64,000 nt of DNA from Gymnogyps californianus (taxonomy: Eukaryota; Chordata; Aves; Accipitriformes; Cathartidae). Made by a program: the position numbers and the translations under genes. The stretch covers positions 4,547,792-4,611,791 of the forward strand of contig NC_059487.1 in the NCBI RefSeq assembly GCF_018139145.2, in the 5' to 3' direction. Positions 35,801-49,700 of this stretch are shown here, in pieces (positions within the stretch are counted from its first letter, which is position 1; the number at the start of each line of letters is the position of its first letter). Below the pieces are notes generated by a model that was not told the DNA's origin, ran no database searches, and saw only the letters and a list, made by a program, of their open reading frames with translations.

Positions 35801-38800
35801 CTGGGTCCTGGTGTGGGGGGGCCCCGGGCTGCTTTCATCCAGCTCCACGGTGGCAGAGGGCCATGAGCTGTTCTCGCTGCTGAGGAAACAATGGAGAGGA
35901 AAGCTTTGATTTCACTAGTGATGGACGCACTCCTGCTCAGGGGTGGTGCAGATGGAAGGAACTGGGGGCCAGGGGCTCGTTTTTTTTGCTTTTATCCTTT
36001 GTTAATCGCTGGTAACTTCTTGTTGTGGGAACTGCTGTGATCTCTCTTTAGGTTTTGTTTATGCACTTTGGCCGACATTGTTCGCAGCAGGCCTTTGATA
36101 TTCAGCCCCGGGAGTGTCCTCTGGCCTGAGAACAGGAAGAGTTGAGCCCAGCTGCCCGCAGGCGCCCTCCAGCCCGGGAAGAAGGGCTGGTGCCCTTCCG
36201 TGGTGGCACCACGCAGCGATGGACCTTTCCATCGCCTGGGGAAGACAAAGTAGTCACATGCTATTATGGACTGTCCCCAAGTTGATGACTTGTGCCCAGC
36301 ATCTGCCCTCCTCGGCCACAGCGGTGTCCCATGTCAGCAGCAGACATGGCCGATAGCTCTTGCTCAGGCAGGAGCAGCTGATGGTGCTGCACTGCCAGCG
36401 GGCGGAGAAGATGCGAAGAAGAATCTGGCATTTATGGGAATTTGTCATATTTTTCTAGGAAGAGAAGAACCAGGAGGTTGCAGAGCTTTTGTACTGGGTT
36501 CAGGCTGCAGATTCATGCCTGGAAGAGCTGGGAGATGGCCAGCACGCGTGATCTGGGGGAGCTTTGCTCAGGCCTCCTGTCTGCGGCGTCCTGGGGGTAC
36601 GCCGGCCGCTCCACCGACCCCTCTTGTCAGGGCTGAATTGAGGCTGGAAGGGATGATTCCCCAGCTCCTGAGGGCTTGACTTCCCAATGCGCTGTAAAAC
36701 TTACACATCCATACCTTTTGCAATAGTTCCTGATGACAGGAGGCTTTGTTTCTGCCCCAGATCCGTTTGGGTATTGAACAAAAACAACTTTTATAATGAT
36801 GCAAAAATGGAGGGGATAATTCATATTTATACTACCCTTGAGCCCATTCTCTTGAATGCTTTTTAGAAACTCCAGTGAATACTGTTTTTCACAGCACAAC
36901 AGATTTCCCAGGCAGCAAAGACGACAGTTCCCAGGAGCCATAAAGCCCTTGAGCGTGTTTACCCAACTCAAAATGCACTTTATAATATTATATCACCTTC
37001 AACCTACTCTGCTATTTTACATGCTGGGATCTGAAATATGTATAAGCACTGGTTGTGCTGTATGCCTTACAGAGAGATTGGAAATGAGTCTTTAATTGCA
37101 AATTTAGCGAGCTATGGATGGCAGTTTTTACAAGCGGTCGTCATTTCAATCACAGGAGCCAGCAGTCACGAACAGTTGATTTTATCAGGTATCGAAGTAC
37201 AGCCTTACAATCTGGGAAGTAGGGCTCATCGAGAGGGGTTTTATCTCAAGTTCCAGGCTTTATGGAGAAGGTTTAAGTAGACGGTCACCATTTCAAGGAG
37301 AACTTTAACTTTCAAGTACTCTCCAATATCCTGCTGCATGGGCCAGCAGCAGAGGGACTGAGCCGCACAGAGCCACGCGGGAAGTGGAGGTGGTTCACAT
37401 CTGAACGTCCCTATTCTGCAAGAAGCAGATATTAAGAAAACAAACAAAAAAATACCGCCCAAACCCCCACTGTTCTCATTTTGAACCCAAAATAGCAATT
37501 TGGTATTTCCCACAGAAGGAACCCCCCCACGGCTTGTTCTGAGCAGCTATACTGACAATTTCCCTTTTTTCTTCCTTCTAGAAGGGTGTTTGAGCAGCTC
37601 CAGTTCCTGAATTGAAGGAAGTCTTTTCCTGAAATGCAGACAGAAATGCTCCAGGGTTTTCTGGCTTAGGAAATCAGTCCTCAAATCTGAGGCTGACTTC
37701 TTTGGAGCCACAGACACCAGAAGTCCCCACCAGGCTGGTAGAAGCCCAGCGAGTCAAGTCCTGCCAGAAGCGACAGTTGCCGTTGCTCCAGCTTTGCAGG
37801 CTTCATGTCCTCGGCATATTTTTGCTTCATGGGCTTTGTCAGAAGATGCTCAAGCAAGCTGCCTCTTCCTTTTTAAAGAAGGCACCATGGCTTAAACCTA
37901 GGCAAAAAAAAAATCTAGTTTTGTTTCATAGGCATCCTAAGGACTTTCCTGAAATTAAAGCTAAAGTATGTGTATTTTGAAAGTGTTTTGCTCCTTCATG
38001 TTTCTACTTGAAAATAAAAAGGTTGTAGCTCTCTGAATGTGGCATCAGTTTCTTCTGAGATGTATAATTTAAACATTTTGAACTTAAGTGCAAGCCTTTA
38101 ATGTCATAATTTCTTAATACTGCTGCCACAACTGTTTGGACATATAAGCCATTTGATTATAGTTTTATGTTAAATGAGGAACCATAATTAATATGATCAT
38201 GTTTAATTTCTTCCTTACTGAACATAAAGATAGAATAATTTCTCCAGAGAAAAGAGAGTTTCCTCAAATGACTAAATGGAAAGATTTTCTTAAATAATTT
38301 AGCTTTTGGAAAAAGAAGTTTAAGCCATTAGATAGGATCGAAGCAGGATATAAAATGCAAAATGCCTTGCTTGAGATGTGGAGAGAGAATCCCAGGGAGC
38401 CTCTTTTTGTGCCTGCAGCATCCCCCTTCCCTGGCTGCAGACAAGGTGCGGCGGGAGCAACGGGATTTTCCCAAGTCGTCCCTTTTCCTCCTGCCAGCAC
38501 CATTTCCTGGAAAACACAGAATGAAGAGCCTTCGGTTGTCAGAGCTCTCCAGAAGACACGCACCGTTTTTCAGTATTGCCTCCCATTTTTGCCTAAGCTA
38601 CATTTACTAGCCTTTTTGGGAAGCAGAAAATTTGTAGAGAAGTAGAAATGACCCTGCTGTCATGCCCAGCCCCTCGGCCTATTCTTTTCAGAGTGGCTCA
38701 TAGCTGGGGCACGGGCACCATCTCAGCAAAGGCTTGTGAAACGTGGGAGCCTGAGCGCATGGCGACATTTTCACCCACCTCCAAGTACCTGCACCTCAGC

Positions 38801-41800
38801 GTCAAGCGCGCCGGTGTGGCCATCTAAATCGGGGATGCTCTGGAAAGGTGCATTGGTGCATCTTTACAGTTTGCACTTGTACAAACCAGGGAGATCCTCC
38901 GTGCTAGCCGCCCTGCCCGCGGGTGAAGCAACCCATGCAGCTGGCACCGTTGCCTGTCCCTGCAACGCCCTGGTGCACAACCCCAGCAACCACGGGGTTC
39001 ACGATCCCAGCAATGATACCCCATCCCTTTATCTTCCGTACAGCACATCTTCTGCCATTACGTCCTCATGCCTGGGAGCATTTATCTTCTCCTGGTGAAA
39101 ATTCAGCACTAATGACTTCAGCAGGAGCAGAATTACGTGGGAGCTGCAATGTGCTTCATCCGTACCCTGATACAATGTGCCGTAGCCTTGTCCGCACATG
39201 GCTGGTTCTCTTCCGAGCTCTTAGCCACCATCCCCAATTTTTGGTGCAATGTAAATACATTTGTACTTTTTCCTTCTACATAGCTGCATGCTGACACCCA
39301 CTTGTCCACCTCTCCGGAGGAAAAGGCCACTATTACGCTCGTGTTTCACCCGTGGGAGAATGCAGCAGAGCAGGGCATCATCAAGAGGGTGTTGAAACAA
39401 CTTGTGCTCTAGAATACGACCTTCAAATTATTTGCTTAAACTTCTGAATGTAGAGGGAGGAGAGTGTACTTCAAGCTACCTGTTTCTGCAGGGCTGAAAG
39501 AAGAAATAAGTGCTTATTTCTGCCTGCAGTTGCTCTCTGAGCTGATTCCCCAGGAGTACTTTGGTATTAAGTATCCCTCCCAGACCTCTGCTGCCATTAT
39601 TAGCAATAATGGTCAATTAGGTGTACCAGGAAGGGAGGAAAAGTGTCAGTGATATCCATTTTAGCACTAGCAGGACAAAAGAAAATTAATGTTTGCTGAG
39701 CAGAAAGGGCTTAAGACCCTAGCAGGGAAAAGAGAAGGAAAAACTGTAAGCCTTTAAAGAAAGAACTATAGAAAATATTTAATGATGCTTTTTAGGGCTT
39801 GCCAAACAAGCAAAACGCATTATAGCATTTTCACCTGCTGGCTCACACGGATTTGACTTTTGATTCCCAATTATATAATGTGTTTTGCAGCCCAGTTTTT
39901 AAGCAGGGCCTGAAGGTAAGTGGAGCCAGGGGCCATTGTATTGTTGGGGAGAGGAATGTGGTTTTGTGCTCTTGATAGAGGTGGAAATTTGCAGCAGGTC
40001 AGGTCTGGGCTGCTGAGGGATTAGGTCAGTATCAGCTCTCAATGCTGCCTTAAGGCAAATTGAATTGTTCACAAAAGAGGGAAAGATGAAGAAGAAAAAA
40101 AAAAAAACCTGCAACTTAACTAATCACCTGCCACTAAATAAGGTAGAATGAACTATTCACTACCTCCACTTTGCGTTATAACATTACTGCAGTAATTACA
40201 TGGCACATTTGATTGGAGCGCTTCTAATCCTTGCAGAATAAAAGTGATTCTGCCCAGCTGTGGCTGTGCTGGGTGTTTGGTTGGTCTGGGGGGTTTGAGT
40301 TCTTGGTGGTGGGGGGTCAGTTAGTGGGTGAGGTGTGGGTGAGCAGGAGGTGAGCTCAGGGGGATGGGTTTTAGCATGGGGGAAATGAGCATGTGGGGTG
40401 TCCAGCTGAGAATCACAGCTTTATCTCACAGTGGTTTTATTCTCAGTTGTGTGATTTCAGAAATTCTGGGTCTGTTGATTTGCATTTGCTGATGGCTGCT
40501 GGTGGAGAGGTAGGAAACAGGCTGCCTCATCTGAAACAGGTACTGATCCTCTTTGTCACTTGTTGCTTTTCCTTCTGTACTGGGGTAACCCTAGTGACAT
40601 CCCACCCCAGGTGCTCATAAGGAGTGCTCTAACTCCTGTTAAACCCCTGGCTCAATTCCCTGCTTGGCTTAAACTTTGTGGGGTGGGTGGCTGCTGTGGG
40701 TGGGATTCGAATGGTGCTTTTGCTGGGTATGTGTCTCTGGCCTCTGTTTCCTGCTGAGCAGAGCTGCTTGCAGAAACTCTGCAATGGTCGCAGATTCCCT
40801 CTGCTTTGCTTGAAGGAGGTTTACTCTAGATAGAAGATACATGTTTCCAGATAGAAAACAACAGGAAAGAAAGCTGCAGACAGGTCTAAGCCAATGTTCT
40901 TGTAACTCTTGAATTAAGAGAAGGCTTAGTGATGACTCTCATAGTGTTTCCCACTGTAGCTCCTTAGAGAAGAGCTCCAAAGAGAAGAAGGGAGGGGAAG
41001 CATCTCACCAGGGACCACCACCATCAGAACAACTGACTGTTTCCCTAGCTCTCAGCTGGCTGAAAATAATATGTAGTGTGGAGTCCCCTCTGTGATGCTT
41101 TGCTTCTCCTGCTCCTGAGGTTGTTGATCTTCACCCCCAGAAACCCTCCCACACTATTGCCATAGCTGCGCATGGCCACGCTGAGCGCTGGAGGTGGTTA
41201 AGGGTAATAAAATGGCAGGGAAAAAGCCAGACAGCTGCTGTAGCTTTGCTTTCTCCTCTTGCTTTGACATGTCTGTCACAGTGTGGACAACAGCCTGGTG
41301 GCCCCGTAGAGAATTATATCTCTATTGCAACAGCTTCGGCAATGCTGCTGAATGCCCTGATGAAGCCAGTGCTTATTTCTCATGGGCTTGGTGCCAAGCG
41401 GTGCTAGGAGGTCAGGGACCTGTCTGTTAGTGGCGGTGCGGGTACGTTAAGGCTTGGGCTGACACAGAGTATGCAGGTTGAACAAGTTTAGTCAGGTGTG
41501 CCAGCAAGCGAGCACTTTCCTTTATGGTCCTGCCAGTTTTGCTGGGACTCGCTGAGCCGCAGCCTGGCAGGGCTGTGCTGGCCACTGCTGCCGAAGGGAA
41601 GGGACTGGCATCTTGCATGAATGCATGTGAAGGGGGGACACTGTAGAGGACACAAATGAACTATTCAAGTTATTTTTCTGCTAGCGATCTGGATGCTGGG
41701 TTGATCTACACTGATGTGTCTGATCATGGGCGTCTTTGACACCCACAAATCTGATTTGATGGCCTTCTTGGCACGTTGTGGAAGGCATCAGCTGGTTGGA

Positions 41801-44800
41801 CTTTAAGGAGGGGAAGTGGATGATTCCCTCAGTGGAGAAGAGGTGGAAGCGTGTTGGCTGGGTTCTTGAGGGGTTAATGCTGCTGAGGCTTCATTATGTT
41901 GTGTGCCATGCTAGAGCACTTAGAGCCTTGAATAGGAGTCTTTGGTTATTTTTAAATTCACAGCAGACAGAGGTTTCCTGTAGCACCCGGCTGAGATGGT
42001 CAGAGGACAAATAAGGCTGTGATCTAGGGCAAGCTTGGGGCCAACCAGGTACACACCTCCAGTCTGTCTTCATCTGGGATATCTGCTGATTCACTGCTGT
42101 GTTCCTGCAGCCCCTCCAGGCAAGGGGCAGGTCTCATGCCTGTCCTGTTATTTCAAGAGCTCTTAGTTATCTCTAAATCGGCTGTCCCTCAGGCCATAGT
42201 GCCACTTGCCATAGACGTGTGAGAGCCAAAGGAAACCACGCTAACTCTTCTCTTCCAGTACTGCTACGTGCCTATGTCGAGCAGAGACAGTGAAAGCATC
42301 AGCTTTCCAGTAATAAGGAATTTACAGCAACCCCTTAACTCCAGTTCTTGTCTTAAGAAATGAAACAAGAGCTGCCTGCTTGAATTAGTAAAAAGAAGCA
42401 GGAGAGGATTTTTCTATATCCCTTCCTACACCTTTTAATTGACAATAGCACAGCTCAAAGCCGCAGTGCTTGCACTCCCAGGGGAGCACTGCAGCATCTC
42501 CCCAGCTTCAGGCTGGGCTCTGCAAGGCGGCTTCCAGGGCTTTGTCCACGTACTGGGGTGCGATGCCACCAAGCCGGGAGGTGTGCCAAAGCCTGGCTTC
42601 CAAAGTGAGTCAATATCTGTGCATTCGTGAGAGCTGCAGACTGTGACTTTTTTTCTTTTTTTTAAAGAAAGTCAAACCTGAAACTTGTGTTACACTTTGT
42701 GGGTATGTGCATGTTTATATATATACACCTGACTGAGGACTTGAAACCTACCACATACAGCAAAAGGCAAGATCTTGTCCCTTGCCTCAGCAGAGTTGAT
42801 ATTTCAGGACTGGGCATTACTAGGGGATTTGTAAGTGCTCAGGCTGATAATGAGACAAGGCTTCTGTTGATGTCCATGGGAGCAGACTTAAACCAATATT
42901 CATTGCTTTTGGAAGCCTTACTTCTTCCTACTTTATTTCAGATTTAGATTTTTTTTTTCTCTGCTTCATGGTCACGGATAGGAATATCTCCTTGAAACAA
43001 GGTACCAATATTTTAACATCAGACTGCTGTAGTCCAGGTATCACAATTACTTCTTAGAGCATGATTTAAGGTACAGCCAAGAAAATAACTTTTACTGAGA
43101 ATACTTACCACAGCTGTGAGACTTACTAGATATAAATCTGTATTTCTGGTGACTTCACTGATGCCTCCCCCTTCGTATGCCTCTAAAATACCATCACCAA
43201 GAAAATTTAAGACCTTACCAAAGAAGCTTAGCTATAGCTTTTTGTGTTATATTTATTTAGCGTCCTGAAATGCTGAGTAGGGGCTTCTGAGGAAGAGCTA
43301 GGTAGTTTAATCCACCACACCTGAAGGCTTCAGTGGCTGTTTTATGAGAGCCTTCATCCCAAGCTGGCAAGTCTGGATGTAAAGGTCTGTTGGCACGAGG
43401 CGGACCAGAAGTCTCCCACTTCAACCACTGCAAGTGCCCCTTGGGAATAACTGAACACGGATGCTGAAGCATCTTATCAAACCGAGGAACACCTTGTCCA
43501 CACTCCAGCCCGCTGTAAGCCAGCCAGGGAGACAGCGGTCCCAAATTCTTCCTAAACTCTAAGCAGACAATCTGCAGAATTGTATTTCTCTTGTGAGTGT
43601 GAAAATATTGTAACTCCTTAAGAAATTAAGACTACTCAGATTAAGCATCACAAATTTCCCCTTCTTTCCTTCTCCTCCAGAATAATCCTTCTCAAAAGCC
43701 TTAGAAAATGAGTGGGTTTAGGGTAGAGTAGTTTAGTTAGGCTTGCAGAGTACTGAGGGCAAGCAGGCACTGCTGCGAGCTGACCCCTTCCCTTCGGGGT
43801 GTGTTTGGTGCTGCAAGTCCCCAGTTCAAGTTCTGCTGGTAACCAGCACCGTCATTACACCGTTAACTCTGCTGGGATTCTGCACTGAGCATTCAAGAGA
43901 GGACTTATTTCAAAAATCAGGGCTTTATTCCTTTGCCTGTGGGTGGAATTAAAAAAAAAAAAAGAGAAATTAAATGCTAAGCAGTTATCAAAATTTAGAA
44001 GCGTCTCGTGCTTTGTAATAACTTTACCCAATGTCCTTTTATATTTCTATAATGCCATCTTCCCTTCTACACTTCTATTTTCCTGGGAACTCGAGCAGTG
44101 TTGTAGCTCTCTGTTTATGCCTTGCTAATGAGTCAACACCTCTAATGCTTTCAAACTGAAATAGGCATTTATGTTGCAGATGTTTATGTAATGTAAGCGG
44201 CAAAGGCTCGGTTCTGATAACTTCATCCCTAGTGGTGTGAGTTTTCATCCATACAGTCACCTTTGTAGCAGCTGAATAACTGCATGGTTAAACTCTGGTA
44301 GTGTTAAACAAGCAGCAGGAGTGCCCTGCAGGGAAGAGGGGACACGGGATGTCGGTAAAAACTCGAAATGAAGCCCTCTGTGGTCTGCCTGATCAGAGAG
44401 CAAATCTTCTAGTTGGAACTAGGAAGTAACAGTTTTATTTCTTAGGAAACGGAGGAGTATATGAACAAAACTCGTCTGTGAACCAGCCATCATCTTGCTC
44501 TTTGTTCCTTTTTTTCTTAGTACTTATTTTTCCTGTAAGTTCATCCTTGTGTCAAAACATATTAGAAAGACAAACTTTGTAGGACACAATGTCTGTTATC
44601 AGACTAGCTGGTACAACTGGGAACCAGACAATAAGCACGCGAGTTCCTGGAGCAAGAAACTTCCAATTAATATTGATTAGAAACAATTTTTCTCATTGTA
44701 AATACTGTAGCACAGTGTACATGTCATCAGCACTTTTCTTGTTACAGCTGTTATCTTGATTTTTTTTTTTTACTCATTAGGATCTCAATGGAAAGATGGT

Positions 44801-46203
44801 CTTTCATTTATTCTATAACATTAACAAAGCTAGTTAACTGGAATACATATGAAAGCAATTAGAAAAATCTTGACCTGCAATAGATGCAGAGCCATGCCCA
44901 GACTGACTGCCGAATGCACTAAGAAAGGAGAAAACATTCATCTGCTTTGCTAAAGCTCAGGAAAAGTGGAAAAAGTCTGGGATGCTGCAAAATAAAGCCC
45001 AAGTTTGTGGCAGGAGTGACTTGCGCGTTCCTATAACCATTTACGCACAGGGTTTGTTCTGCGTATGTTCTCCTGCTCTGTCAGGTTGGCTTGATACATC
45101 ATTAAACCAGGTCTCAATAGCCTCGGGGGGAAAAAGAAATCCTGATGTTACTTTTAGTGCTGTGTGAGTTGTGTAATACTGAATATACACTTAAGGTTAG
45201 ATACCTTAACCTTCAGTCTGTATTTCTAATGTCTAATAACTTTGATAAAGGGCTGAGCTTCTGGTGCCTCCTGATGTGTCTGTTGATGTTGCTTAGTTCT
45301 CACTGTTCTTAATTGCTGATTACTTAAATGTTCATTTATGGATTTAAAGAGCAAAGGCATTATATCGTCATTTGGAAACACTGGACGTGTGACAGGCCAG
45401 ACTCTGATACTGCTGAGAACATAACCGTGGTTATCTGAGTGTTGCTGCAACAGTCTCTTGTGTCTGCGCAGTAACATCACTATCAGGGCACCTGATTGGT
45501 AAAGCCACCCTTCTTAAGGAGGAGAAAGTCCGAAACATGGATATCTCTGTTTAAATCCCTATAACCTGGTCCCTGATTCTCACAGCTGTGTGTCTGAGCT
45601 GTAGCTTTCCTTGCATGGAGCTGCTCAGGCCCTGAGTCTAGTCCCGCTAAAACTGAAGGGGGGACTTTCATTAACTGTAGAAACTAGATCTGGCCCTGAA
45701 AGATGGACAAAGGCTTCTAACACTCCTGCTCCTGGTGAGGCTTTTATGCCTTCAGCTATCAAATGTGTACTCTGCTGAGCAGCATCGTTAAAGATGCATG
45801 AACTGTCAGGATCTCCGTTTCCCGATGGGGCAGGCATGTGTGCTGCCCGGGGCTCTGAGCAGCAGCTCCAGCATTAAAAGTCTCCTTGTGCTCTTTTTGC
45901 TTCAGCTGGTCAAGACCTGAAGAACTTGGAGCATCTCTGAAGTCAGACCAGCCAGGTATGGCTATCTGGTACACTAATGTCAGGACGTGCTCGGCGTCAA
46001 GGGGGGGGATGCTGGCCATTCATGGGCTGCTCTTTGGGGTGCTGGTCCAGGTAACCAACAGCGTGGGGTTGCTCTTGGGAGAGGAGCAGGACCTGAGTGA
46101 AAGCACCAGAGCCATGGGAATGGATGGAGAGAAACTCCCCATGAATAAACTCATCTGGAAAGCAGAAGATGAAGCTCCTCAGGCAGCAGAACTGGGAGAC
46201 TGA
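32831..46203. other. Intergenic DNA, no gene recognised
   Basis: About 13 kb with scattered open frames up to 163 codons on both strands; none shows family motifs, a consistent exon chain or sensible ends. GC-rich patches occur at 35690-35850 (including a 10-bp-stem hairpin, 35724-35733 with 35749-35758) and 38640-39110. A G-rich run of possible quadruplex-forming sequence lies at 40270-40400. Conserved enhancers may be present but cannot be recognised by eye. Confidence 0.5.
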
Positions 46204-46784
46204 GCTGGTGGTGTGGTTTAACCCCAGCCAGCACCACACAGCCACTTCCCCCTCCCACCTCCCAGTGGGATGGGGAGGAGGGTCGGGGGAAAAAAAAAAG
46301 GTAAAACTTGTGGGTTGAGATAAGAACAGTTTAATAACTAAAGTAAAATAGAATATAATACTAACAATAATAATAACAATTGTAATGAAAAGGAATATAA
46401 CAAAAAAAGAAATTACACCCAAGAAAAGACAAGTGATGCACAATGCAATTGCTCACCACCCGCTGACCGATGCCCCAGCAGCGATCCACCCCTCCCGACC
46501 AACTCCCCCCAGTTTATATACTGGGCATGACGTTCTATGGTATGGAATATCCCTTTGGCTAGTTCAGGTCAGCTGCCCCGGCCATGCTCCCTCCCAGCTC
46601 CTTGCACACCTGCTTGCTGGCAGAGCATGGGAAACTGAAAAGCCCTTAAGATAAGCGCTACTCAGCAACAACTAAAACATCAGCATGTTATCAGCATTAT
46701 TCTCACACTAAATCCAAAACACAGCACTGTACCAGCTACTAAGAAGAAAATTAACTCTATCCCAGCTGAAACCAGGACAGCTGG
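46204..46784 (-). mobile_element. Solo endogenous retrovirus LTR with target-site duplication
   Basis: The LTR is 46209-46779 (571 bp), flanked by a perfect 5-bp duplication GCTGG (46204-46208 and 46780-46784) and bounded by TG...CA ends. Read on the minus strand it starts TGTCCTGGTTTCAGCTGGGA and ends GGTTAAACCACACCA, with a TATATAAAC box (complement at 46511-46520) and an ATTAAA poly(A) signal (complement at 46330-46335). This matches an LTR type widespread in neoavian genomes. There is no internal viral coding sequence, so it arose by LTR-LTR recombination. Confidence 0.85.
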
Positions 46785-49700
46785 CTTCAAGACATAGCAT
46801 GGCTGCGTCATTTCAAGGGTTACATGATGCAAGTGCCTGCCCAAACCAAGGGCTTGGGGTTTTAGGAAACCTGTTTGCAGTTTCTCTGTTCCACAGGGCT
46901 CTAAGGCCAAGTTTCTCTCTGAGATTGGATTCCAAAATACATTAAACAGTTGTATATCTAAACAGAAATGCCAGGCACACCCTTAAACACTTCAGCTTGT
47001 CAAATACCTGAATGCCACAGAGGATTTTATGGCTAAAGGTTCTGTGCACTTAGCGTAAATCAGATTATGGTACAATATTTGCTTAAACTGGGGAGAAAGC
47101 TCACAGATTATGACAAAGCACTGATGAGTTTCAAGTGCAGTACACAGGAGATATGTGAATTAATTGCCAATCAATGGGTGTCCAATAGAAGGTGGAATGC
47201 CCTTTAATGGGACCAGTATGTGACAGTTGGGTAGAAAATGTCATGTTTCCTCTGTAGTGCTCTGACCTTCCCTCTAACCACCACAATCCTCTGCAAAATT
47301 GACGTTTGCTTTCAACGTCAGTGCTGCTCTCTGTATTTATCACCAGACTTAATAATGCTGTTATGTTCCTGTGATCTAGGGGTATACCTTTGGGTCTGGA
47401 TTATCTCCATGCATTTACTACTTTTAATGGATGAAAGAAGCCAGAGGTTAGAGAAACATGTAGTGCTGCAGATTTTTCTTAGGATGGTGTAGCCCCCATT
47501 TTGCTGATGTATGGACTTGCTAGCACAGCTCCGCTCTGGGTTTCTGTGCAAGTCACTGCTTTCTCTAGGTGTAGCCCCCAGGCTGGAGTGCAGGCTGGAG
47601 AACAGGAGCATGGCAATTATTTTCCAAATTTCTGTCGGCTTCGTGAAATATAGGTGAAGGATCACCCCTGTTCCACAAGTGAATTATAGGCTGGATGATT
47701 TCTTCAAGGCCAGAAACTGAGAAATTCAAGCACACTATCAGGAGTGATGGCTTATTTCAGTCAAGGGAAGGAAGTGGACATGGCTGCAAATAAAATAGCA
47801 TTGTTTTATCTAAAAGCTAAACCATCCTTCAGTAAAGTCCAGCGCTGAGATGTTTTAGGAGCATCTTGCTTTGCCTAATGTGATCTTTTCTTCCTAAAAG
47901 CCTTCAGCACTGACCCTAGGGCTGTCCAGAAACGCCTGTTTTCAAGTAGCCAGAGAGTCTTGCTTCTGATTCAAAGTCCTTTTGGAGGCTGTTTTTTGAG
48001 GTTCCCCTCCTCATGAGTTGCTGTCACTTTCAAACTCCCTAAGACGGCATCTGTTGCTAATATGTTAGTCCAAAGAGCTTGTGCAGTGCCAGAAGTGTGC
48101 CATGCTTGACTGTGTCATATCTAGCCCTTAAAACATCTTCCCCTCAAACATTCTCACAGGCACAGAGATATTGGGTTAAACCAGCTTATTTCTGACCTTC
48201 AGAATTTCCAGCCAGGTGCAAAGTTTGCATCTTGAGACAATCTTTCTAATTAATCTTCCCAACCTGCTGTGAAGAAGGTAAGTAACAGGCAGTACCTGCC
48301 ATCCGAGGATTGGAGGAAAGAAACAAGATGCAGAGCTGTGATAACATAAAAGGTTTTCAGCCCCCAAACCATAGGCAGAACGAAATGCTGTGCTGTCCGG
48401 GTGGTCTTCCCCCAGAAACTGCTGGAGATGGCACCTACCCAACATGTTTCTCTGCTCTGCTGCAGGGAGGCCACAGCAGGGGACTTTAAGCATTAGAAGA
48501 GATGTAGGGATTAATTGTGAGGTTAAAGCCACCGTTACTGAAGGTCTGCTGCTGCTCCGGTGGGCTCTGCTCCGCTGCAGTGTAATTCTCGCTTGTGGCC
48601 GCAGCGTCTGTGTGGAGTTGGGAGGAGGAAACCACGACCAAAGCAATTCTCCCCTTCCCTAACACCCCCCCCCCAAAGCAAACCCCCATAGGATTTCATG
48701 CCAAGCACTCAAGTGACCCTATGGGCGTGCTCACCTGATGCAAGGGCACTGGAAGGACCTCTAATGAAAGCTCTCGGTACAGGCATCAGTGACGAGGTGG
48801 GGCGAGAGGTGTCCATTCCTTCAGCTGAAGGCTGAGGATGAGGAGGAGCACACTGTTAATAACAGGAAGACAGTTTCACACTCAGCGCTGGGCAGGTGGC
48901 CAGCTCCTAACCACAGGGATTTTAACTCGTAACCTTGCAAGCCGTGGATCTTTGCCACCAGTCCGTAGTATTTCTTTCCTGTCAAGGCATGAAATCTTCC
49001 ATAGGTCAACCTGGTCCTGGCTCTTTATGCGTTTGGAGAGGTTTACTCTCCAAACCTGCTCCTGGCTTTTGTGTTTGCAAATGGCTCTTCTTCTGGGAAA
49101 GTCCTGGGTGCTAACACTGCAGCATTGCTTTGGGTCAGTGCTGCTGCTGGAGCTGGTACTGAACATTTTGCTTGTAGAGGGTTGGCCTTTGTGCCTACGG
49201 AAAAGAGGAGGAATGAGTGCCAGCCTTTGATAAGGGTGAGCTGGACAAATATTGAGGGTTGATCAATTAATCTTTTTTCTTCTTTTGGTATATTTACAAG
49301 GTACAAACTGGCATTGGCACCATCCCAAGTCTTAATTTTTCTGTAGTGGTGAGGATACACTTGGATAACTTGTTGGACTGTTGGGAAGTCACTGTGCCAG
49401 TTTACTGGCTCATGCCCAGTTTGGCGTAGGCTTTCCTAGCGCAGATGGAGTAATGGTCCTCAAGGTCAGGGCCCCTCCTGCCAGCCTTTGCAAAGTTGTT
49501 TTTTTACTGATTTGATGCTCAAGAATGAAAGATGAGTTACTTTTGGCTTCTCTTGCTACAGCACTTTTTTATTCTGCTGTACCACATTGGAGCCAGATTT
49601 GTGCACCCTCTCTTTTTGCCTCCTCGTTTATTCTTCATCTAATCTTTGATTTCCTCTCATGGCCTTCCACTGAAATCAGCGTGAATATCCCAGATCTACC

